Source: CAMAVH01 sp035714115 (GTDB taxonomy: Bacteria > Pseudomonadota > Alphaproteobacteria > SMXQ01). Taken from it: a stretch of DNA of 13,719 nucleotides. The first letter of the stretch is position 1. Each line of letters begins with the position of its first letter. A program made the translations under genes and the position numbers. Location: contig DASTMO010000085.1 of NCBI GenBank assembly GCA_035714115.1, positions 1 to 13,719 of the forward strand, read 5' to 3'. Below, piece after piece: positions 8,802 through 13,719 of the stretch. The notes under the pieces are model-generated. The model saw only the letters and a program-made list of their open reading frames with translations. It was not told the DNA's origin and did not search any database.

Positions 8802-9542
8802 ATGACCGCGCTCATTCAGGCAGAAGCTCTCTCCAAGGACTATCATGTCGGCGGCGGCACCGTGCATGCGCTGGCGCCGCTCGATCTCGCCGTGGCGCGC
8901 GGCGAATTCACTGCTGTCATGGGGCCATCCGGCTCGGGCAAATCGACCTTCATGAACCTGGTCGGCTGCCTCGACAGCCCGACTGCCGGCCGCCTGCTGT
9001 TCGACGGCGAAGACGTCTCGCGCTTGCCGGCGGACGCGCTGGCCGATGTGCGCAACCGCAAGATCGGCTTCGTCTTCCAGTCGTTCAATCTGCTGGCGCG
9101 CCTCACCGCCGAGGAGAATGTCGAGCTGCCGCTGATGTACGGCCGCACGCCGCGCGCCGCCCGTCGCGCTAAAGCGATCGAAATGCTGCAACTCGTCGGC
9201 CTCGGCGAGCGCGGCCATCACCGCCCGACGCAACTTTCCGGCGGCCAACAGCAGCGCGTCGCCATCGCCCGCGCCCTGGTCAACGATCCCCTGCTGCTGC
9301 TGGCCGACGAGCCGACCGGCGCGCTCGACACGCGCACCGGCGTGGAGATCATGGCGCTGTTTCAGCGTCTCAACGAGCAGGGCATCACCGTGCTGGTCGT
9401 CACGCACGATCCGGAAGTGGCGGATTACGCCCATCGCGTCGTGCGCATGCGCGACGGCCGCGTCATCGCCGATGAGCGCAATCCCGCGCCGGTCCGCGCC
9501 GCCGATGTGCTGGCGCGCATGAACGTCCAGGCGGCGGAGTAG
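8802..9542 (+). CDS. ABC transporter ATPase, MacB/LolD type
   Basis: This is the cytoplasmic nucleotide-binding subunit that powers the adaptor-permease pump. All ABC motifs are present: Walker A GPSGSGKST (41-49), Q-loop VFQSFNLL (91-98), signature LSGGQQQRVAIARAL (145-159), Walker B LLLLADEPTGALD (164-176) and switch histidine in VVTHD (199-203). At 246 residues it is a stand-alone ATPase, whereas E. coli MacB fuses ATPase and permease in one chain. FNLL after the Q-loop and EPTGALD are typical of the MacB/LolD/FtsE group, as opposed to importers. The ATG lies 9 bases after the adaptor stop, with a GAGG (8791-8794) overlapping that stop, so translation is probably coupled. Substrate cannot be read from this subunit. 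Confidence 0.95.
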   Translation: MTALIQAEALSKDYHVGGGTVHALAPLDLAVARGEFTAVMGPSGSGKSTFMNLVGCLDSPTAGRLLFDGEDVSRLPADALADVRNRKIGFVFQSFNLLARLTAEENVELPLMYGRTPRAARRAKAIEMLQLVGLGERGHHRPTQLSGGQQQRVAIARALVNDPLLLLADEPTGALDTRTGVEIMALFQRLNEQGITVLVVTHDPEVADYAHRVVRMRDGRVIADERNPAPVRAADVLARMNVQAAE

Positions 9543-9545
9543 CTC

Positions 9546-10781
9546 ATGACCTTCTGGGATTCGCTCGTTTCGGCTTTGCAGTCGCTCAAAGTGAACGTGC
9601 TGCGCAGCGCGCTGACCACGCTCGGCATCGTCATCGGCGTCGGCGCGGTCATCGCGATGGTCGCCATCGGCGCCGGCGCGCAGTCGCGCGTCAACGATCT
9701 GATCAACAGCCTCGGCTCCAACCTCCTGATGATCACGCCGGGCAGCGTCACCCAGGGCGGCGTGCGTCTCGGCACCGGCACGCGCTTCACCCTGACCGAG
9801 GACGACGCCGAGGCCATCGCGCGCGATCTTTCGACCATCGTCGTCGCTTCGGCGCCGACCGTGCGCGGCGGCGGCCAGGTCGTCGCCGGCAACGTCAACT
9901 GGGCGACCTCGATCCAGGGTGTCACGCCGGAATTCTTCGACGCGCGCGAATGGGAGCCGGGCATGGGCCGGCTGTTCTCGCAGGAAGAAGTGACCGGCGC
10001 CGGCAAGGTCGTGCTGCTCGGCGCGACGGTGGCGGAGAATCTCTTTTCCGGCGGCGATCCGGTCGGCCAGATCGTGCGTTTGCAGAACGTGCCGCTCGAA
10101 GTGGTCGGCGTGCTGGCGCGCAAGGGCGAGACGCCGTTCGGCGGCGATCAGGACGACACGGTGATGATCCCGCTCTCGACCGCCAAGAAGCGCGTGCTCG
10201 GCGACCGCCAGCTGCGCGGCAACCTCGTCCATTCGATCTCTATCAAGGTCGCCGATTCGAGCCTGATGGACGAAGCGGAGCGCGACACGCGCGACTTGCT
10301 CCGCCAGCGCCATCGCCTGCGCGATAGCACGCCCGACGACTTCACCATCCGCAACCTGTCGCAGATCATGGAGACGCGCGCCGAATCCTCGCGAGTCATG
10401 ACCTTGCTGCTCGCGGCCGTCGCCTCCGTGTCGCTCATCGTCGGCGGCATCGGCATCATGAACATCATGCTGGTGACGGTGACCGAGCGCACGCGCGAGA
10501 TCGGTTTGCGCATGGCCATCGGCGCGCGCGGACGCGACATCCTCACCCAGTTCGTCATCGAGGCGGTGATGCTGTCGCTGATCGGCGGCATCATCGGCAT
10601 CTGCCTTGGGCTCGGCGGTTCGATCATGATCGCCGAATTGGCCGGCTGGCCGATGCTCATTCAGCCGCAGGCCATCGTCATCGCCGTGGCCTTCTCGGCC
10701 TTCATCGGCGTGTTCTTCGGCTTCTATCCGGCCCGCCGCGCCGCGCGCCTCGATCCCATCGAAGCGCTGCGCTACGACTGA
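9546..10781 (+). CDS. ABC transporter permease, MacB/FtsX family
   Basis: This is the inner-membrane subunit of the MacB-type mechanotransmission transporter. The 411 residues show the family layout: helix 1 at about 20-44 (LRSALTTLGIVIGVGAVIAM), a periplasmic MacB core domain (about 48-280, with GSNLLMITPGS, VNWATSIQGVTPEFF and a conserved-looking VVLLGATVAENLF segment), then helices at about 284-310, 336-362 and 374-396. It ends PARRAARLDPIEALRYD, the classical C-terminus of MacB permeases. The GIGIMNIMLVTVTERTREIGLRMAIGA segment (301-327) holds the coupling region to the ATPase. GGAG (9536-9539) lies 6 bases before the ATG, and the gap to the ATPase stop is 3 bases. No outer-membrane TolC-like gene follows, so the third partner must be encoded elsewhere. 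Confidence 0.95.
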   Translation: MTFWDSLVSALQSLKVNVLRSALTTLGIVIGVGAVIAMVAIGAGAQSRVNDLINSLGSNLLMITPGSVTQGGVRLGTGTRFTLTEDDAEAIARDLSTIVVASAPTVRGGGQVVAGNVNWATSIQGVTPEFFDAREWEPGMGRLFSQEEVTGAGKVVLLGATVAENLFSGGDPVGQIVRLQNVPLEVVGVLARKGETPFGGDQDDTVMIPLSTAKKRVLGDRQLRGNLVHSISIKVADSSLMDEAERDTRDLLRQRHRLRDSTPDDFTIRNLSQIMETRAESSRVMTLLLAAVASVSLIVGGIGIMNIMLVTVTERTREIGLRMAIGARGRDILTQFVIEAVMLSLIGGIIGICLGLGGSIMIAELAGWPMLIQPQAIVIAVAFSAFIGVFFGFYPARRAARLDPIEALRYD

Positions 10782-10789
10782 GAACGGCG

Positions 10790-10805
10790 GAAACCCTAGG
10801 GTTTC
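10790..10805. repeat. Perfect 16-bp palindrome after the permease gene
   Basis: GAAACCCTAGGGTTTC reads the same on both strands and begins 9 bases after the permease stop. As RNA it could form a 6-bp stem with a CTAG loop, and AGGG...CCCT immediately downstream (10798-10811) offers a competing short stem. No run of T follows, so it is not a standard intrinsic terminator. It may be a transcript-end element of another kind or a protein-binding site. Confidence 0.5.
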
Positions 10806-10867
10806 AGCCCTGCGTGGCCGGTCTGGCACGGTCGCGAAATATTCATGGGATTCTCGGGGCGGGGCCG

Positions 10868-10896
10868 TTGACGGGCCAGCCACTCCCCTTTAGCTT
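10868..10896 (+). promoter_or_regulatory. Promoter of serC-serA
   Basis: TTGACG (10868-10873) and TAGCTT (10891-10896) are separated by 17 bases. The -35 matches consensus in 5 of 6 positions and the spacing is optimal. Transcription would start near 10903, immediately before the two-hairpin leader, so the positions of promoter and leader support each other. The rest of the gap between the permease and serC, apart from the palindrome at 10790, shows nothing I can name. Confidence 0.55.
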
Positions 10897-10902
10897 GCGC
10901 GG

Positions 10903-10955
10903 CGGGACACACCCCCCCAACGGGGTGCAACTATTCTGTGAGGAATAGCCATATG
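10903..10955 (+). ncRNA. serC leader RNA (two hairpins, second contains the ribosome-binding site)
   Basis: Two perfect 6-bp stems follow one another: CACCCC (10910-10915) with GGGGTG (10922-10927), and CTATTC (10931-10936) with GAATAG (10943-10948). The Shine-Dalgarno GAGGAA (10940-10945) spans loop and 3' strand of the second stem, 7 bases before the serC ATG. Established knowledge: a serC leader motif upstream of serC-serA in alphaproteobacteria is described as ending in a stem that overlaps the serC ribosome-binding site, which matches this arrangement. Hairpin 2 would reduce serC translation when formed; the ligand or factor is not evident from sequence. The assignment rests on location and structure; a covariance search was not possible. 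Confidence 0.65.
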
Positions 10956-12116
10956 AAGCCGACCTCTCGGCCCGCCAATCCCGATTTCTCTTCGGGCCCC
11001 TGCGCAAAATTTCCCGGTTGGACTGTCCAGGCTCTCAATGATGCCTGCGTCGGCCGTTCGCACCGTTCCAAGGACGGCAAGGCGAAGCTCGCTCAGGTCA
11101 TCGACCAAAGCCGCAAAATTCTCGGCATTCCCGCGGACTACCGCATCGGCATCGTGCCGGCCTCCGATACCGGCGCCGTCGAAATGGCGCTTTGGTCGCT
11201 GCTCGGGCCGCTGCCGGTCGACGTGCTGGCCTGGGAAAGCTTCGGCGCCGGCTGGGTCGGCGACATCACCAAGGAACTGAAGCTCAAGGACGTGAAGTCC
11301 TTGAAGGCCGACTACGGCAAGATCGCCGACCTCTCGGCCACCAGCCCGGATCATGACATCGTCTTCACCTGGAACGGCACGACCTCGGGCGTGCGCGTGC
11401 CGAACGGCGACTGGATCAAATCCGACCGCAAAGGCCTGACGATCTGCGACGCCACCTCGGCCGTGTTCGCCATGGACCTGCCGTGGGACAAGCTCGATGT
11501 CGTCACCTGGTCCTGGCAGAAGGTGCTGGGCGGCGAAGCGGCGCACGGCATGATCGTGCTCAGCCCGCGCGCCGTGGAGCGCATCCTCAGCTACACCCCG
11601 CCCTGGCCGATGCCGAAGATTTTCCGCATGAAGGCCGGCGACAAGCTCGCCGAAGGCATCTTCAAGGGCGACACGATCAACACGCCGTCCATGATCGCCG
11701 TCGAAGACCAGATCGCCGCACTGAACTGGTCGGAAAAAGTCGGCGGCCTGAAAGGCCTGATCGGCCGCAGCGAAGGCAACCTCGCCGCCATCGCCAAGTG
11801 GGTCGATCGTACCCCCTGGGTCGGCTTCCTCGCCGAGGACGCCGCCATCCGCTCCTGCACCTCGGTCTGCCTGAAGATCACGGCCCCTTGGGTCGCGGCG
11901 CTCGACGCCGAGAAGCAGGCGGCCGTGCCCAAGCGCATCGTCGCCCTCCTCGAAAAGGAAGGCGTCGCTTTCGACATCGACGGCTATCGCGATGCCCCTC
12001 CGGGCATGCGCATCTGGGCCGGCGCGACTGTCGAGACCTCCGATCTCGAGGCTCTGTTCCCGTGGCTCGATTGGGCCTTCGAACAGGCCAAGGCTGAATT
12101 CGCTCCGGCCGCTTAA
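10953..12116 (+). CDS. serC: Phosphoserine aminotransferase SerC
   Basis: SerC transaminates 3-phosphohydroxypyruvate with glutamate to phosphoserine, the second step of serine synthesis; the enzyme is PLP-dependent and cytoplasmic. It has 387 residues, as in the alphaproteobacterial/archaeal-like SerC subgroup, somewhat longer than E. coli SerC (about 360). N-terminal NPDFSSGPCAKFPGW (9-23) and SHRSK (36-40) are typical. TWNGTTSGVRVP (139-150), DATSAVFAMDLPW (166-178) and WSWQKVLGGEAAHGM (186-200) follow, with K190 as the PLP Schiff-base lysine, then NTPS (243-246) and RIWAGATVE (353-361). The ATG at 10953 is preferred over an in-frame GTG at 10938, because it gives the family N-terminus and has GAGGAA at the right distance; the GTG would lie inside the leader hairpin. 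serA follows after 72 bases. Confidence 0.97.
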   Translation: MKPTSRPANPDFSSGPCAKFPGWTVQALNDACVGRSHRSKDGKAKLAQVIDQSRKILGIPADYRIGIVPASDTGAVEMALWSLLGPLPVDVLAWESFGAGWVGDITKELKLKDVKSLKADYGKIADLSATSPDHDIVFTWNGTTSGVRVPNGDWIKSDRKGLTICDATSAVFAMDLPWDKLDVVTWSWQKVLGGEAAHGMIVLSPRAVERILSYTPPWPMPKIFRMKAGDKLAEGIFKGDTINTPSMIAVEDQIAALNWSEKVGGLKGLIGRSEGNLAAIAKWVDRTPWVGFLAEDAAIRSCTSVCLKITAPWVAALDAEKQAAVPKRIVALLEKEGVAFDIDGYRDAPPGMRIWAGATVETSDLEALFPWLDWAFEQAKAEFAPAA

Positions 12117-12188
12117 GGCCGGGGCGTTTCTCGCCCTCTCGTATCCGTACCCAGACCCTCTCCCGACATTCCGGAAGGACGTATCGTC

Positions 12189-13719
12189 ATGGCTAAGCCC
12201 AAAGTCCTCATTTCCGACGACCTCAGCCAGCAGGCCGTCGAGATCTTCAAGAATCGCGGCATCGACGTCGACTACAAGCCCGGCATGAAGGCCGACGAGC
12301 TGCTCGCCGTCATCGACCAGTACGACGGCCTGGCCGTCCGCTCGGCCACCAAGGTCACCGCCAAGGTGATCGAAGCCGCCAAGCGCCTCAAGGTCGTCGG
12401 CCGCGCCGGTATCGGCGTCGACAACATCGACGTGCCGAAGGCCACCGCCGGCGGCATCATCGTCATGAACACGCCGTTCGGCAATTCGATCACCACCGCC
12501 GAGCACGCCATCGCCATGATGTTCGCCCTGGCGCGCGACCTGCCGGCCGCCAACGCTTCGACCCAGGCCGGCAAGTGGGAAAAGAACCGCTTCATGGGCA
12601 TCGAGCTGTTCGCCAAGACGCTCGGCGTCATCGGTTGCGGCAACATCGGCTCGATCGTCGCCGACCGCGGCCTCGGCCTGAAGATGAAGGTCATCGCTTA
12701 CGACCCGTACCTGACCCCGGAGCGCGCCAAACAGCTCGGCGTCGAGAAGGTCGAGCTCGACGATCTGCTGAAGCGCTCGGACTTCATCACCCTGCACGTG
12801 CCGCTGACCGATTCGACGCGCGGCATCATCGGCGCGGCGAATATCAAGAAGATGAAGAAGGGCGTGCGCGTCATCAATTGCGCGCGCGGCGAACTGGTGG
12901 TCGAAGCCGACGCCAAGGCGGCGCTCGATTCCGGCCAGATCGGCGGCTTGGCGCTCGACGTCTTCGCCGTCGAGCCGGCCAAGGAGAGCGTGTTCTTCGG
13001 CGACGAGCGCGTCGTCGCGACGCCGCATCTCGGCGCCTCGACCAATGAAGCCCAGGAGAACGTCGCCATCCAGGTGGCCGAGCAGATCTCCGACTTCCTG
13101 CTCACCGGCGCCGTGGTCAACGCGCTCAACATGCCGTCGGTCTCGGCCGAAGACGCGCCGAAGCTGATGCCTTACATGACGCTCTCCGAGCAGCTCGGCA
13201 GCCTGATCGGCCAGCTGATCCGCACCGGCATCAAGTCCGTCACCATCGACTACGACGGCCATGTCGCCGAGCTGAATACCCGTCCGCTGACCGCCGTCAT
13301 CCTCAAAGGCCTGCTGTCGCCGCAGACCGAGACGGTCAACATGGTCAACGCGCCGGTCATCGCCCGCGAGCGCAACATCGCCGTCGCCGAGGCCAAGCAC
13401 GAGCGCGCCAGCGACTACCAGTCGTTGATCCGCCTGACCGTCGAGACCGAGAACAGCAAGCGCACCGTCGCCGGCACGCTCTTCGGTGGCGACAAGCCGC
13501 GCCTCGTCGAGGTCAACGGCATCTCGATCGAAGCCGAGCTCGGCGCGAACATGCTGTACGTCACCAACAAGGACAAGCCGGGCTTCATCGGCAACCTCGG
13601 CCGCACCTTAGCCGAGGCGAATGCCAACATTGCCACCTTCCATCTCGGCCGCACCGAGTCGGGCGGCGATGCCGTGGCGCTGATCAAGGTCGACTCGCCG
13701 GTGACCGATGCCATCCTCG
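12189..13719 (+). CDS. serA: D-3-phosphoglycerate dehydrogenase SerA, long form (3' end cut by the window)
   Basis: SerA oxidises 3-phosphoglycerate with NAD+ to 3-phosphohydroxypyruvate, the committed step of serine synthesis. The first 510 codons are visible and the frame is open at the window edge. The substrate domain begins MAKPKVLISDDLS. The Rossmann motif GVIGCGNIGS is at 146-155, and the catalytic residues are R233 (CARGE), E262 (VEP) and H280 (PHLGAS). NALNMPSVS (311-319) opens an ASB (intervening) domain of about 130 residues, and the ACT domain starts near 453 (NMLYVTNKDKPGFIGNLG), the usual site of serine feedback binding. This is the long type with ASB plus ACT, normally about 525-530 residues, so some 15-20 residues are missing. 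Start: ATG with GGAAGGA (12173-12179) 9 bases upstream. The gap after serC holds no clear terminator or promoter, so cotranscription from the serC promoter is likely. Confidence 0.96.
   Translation, partial: MAKPKVLISDDLSQQAVEIFKNRGIDVDYKPGMKADELLAVIDQYDGLAVRSATKVTAKVIEAAKRLKVVGRAGIGVDNIDVPKATAGGIIVMNTPFGNSITTAEHAIAMMFALARDLPAANASTQAGKWEKNRFMGIELFAKTLGVIGCGNIGSIVADRGLGLKMKVIAYDPYLTPERAKQLGVEKVELDDLLKRSDFITLHVPLTDSTRGIIGAANIKKMKKGVRVINCARGELVVEADAKAALDSGQIGGLALDVFAVEPAKESVFFGDERVVATPHLGASTNEAQENVAIQVAEQISDFLLTGAVVNALNMPSVSAEDAPKLMPYMTLSEQLGSLIGQLIRTGIKSVTIDYDGHVAELNTRPLTAVILKGLLSPQTETVNMVNAPVIARERNIAVAEAKHERASDYQSLIRLTVETENSKRTVAGTLFGGDKPRLVEVNGISIEAELGANMLYVTNKDKPGFIGNLGRTLAEANANIATFHLGRTESGGDAVALIKVDSPVTDAIL

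Noticed and set aside
8193..10883. Very long open frame (896 codons) on the minus strand across the export operon, with similar ones at 10890-13400, 3649-6237 and 1601-3493
   Set aside because: They lie exactly opposite well-supported genes, and their translations are rich in D, H, R, A and G with no family motif. This is the normal by-product of strongly GC-biased codon use, in which few stops occur on the opposite strand.
10938..10952. GTG at 10938 as an upstream start of serC
   Set aside because: It lies within the loop of the leader hairpin, is part of the Shine-Dalgarno region and adds residues not typical of SerC; the ATG at 10953 fits spacing and family N-terminus.

Overview
The window is a dense, GC-rich stretch of bacterial chromosome with every recognisable gene on the + strand. 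Gene order and protein details point to an alphaproteobacterium. The order is the end of a tol-pal tail gene (cpoB/ybgF), then tilS, ftsH, folP, glmM and thiD. The FtsH N-terminus (VNFGKNLALW) is of the alphaproteobacterial kind. A serC-serA pair follows, preceded by what looks like the alphaproteobacterial serC leader RNA. I would not name a genus.

Left part (1-6997): the last 47 codons of cpoB are followed almost at once by tilS, a tRNA-Ile lysidine synthetase whose base composition is visibly less GC-rich than its neighbours. After a gap of about 93 bases come ftsH (membrane AAA+ zinc protease, GTG start), folP (dihydropteroate synthase with an N-terminal extension of about 110 residues), glmM (phosphoglucosamine mutase) and thiD (HMP-phosphate kinase). 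The folP and thiD starts lie 5 and 4 bases behind the preceding stops, and glmM follows a gap of 57 bases, so ftsH to thiD is probably one housekeeping transcription unit.

Middle (6998-10781): a 223-base intergenic region holds a good -10 hexamer flanked by a perfect 9-bp inverted repeat, and a second inverted repeat in the presumed leader. It precedes a tight three-gene operon: a MacA-like periplasmic adaptor, a MacB/LolD-type ATPase and a four-helix MacB-type permease. Together they would form a tripartite export pump, with the outer-membrane channel encoded elsewhere. The adaptor carries an unusual insert of about 135 residues with two LTxxQ motifs, reminiscent of Spy/CpxP-type periplasmic proteins.

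Right part (10782-13719): after a perfect 16-bp palindrome, a sigma70-like promoter with a 17-base spacer leads into a leader of about 50 nt with two consecutive hairpins. The second hairpin contains the serC Shine-Dalgarno sequence. Then come serC (phosphoserine aminotransferase) and serA (phosphoglycerate dehydrogenase, long form, cut by the window edge), the first two steps of serine synthesis. Most of the window is ordinary housekeeping DNA. The best second-look items are the LTxxQ insert in the adaptor, the serC leader and promoter, and the dyad around the export-operon promoter.
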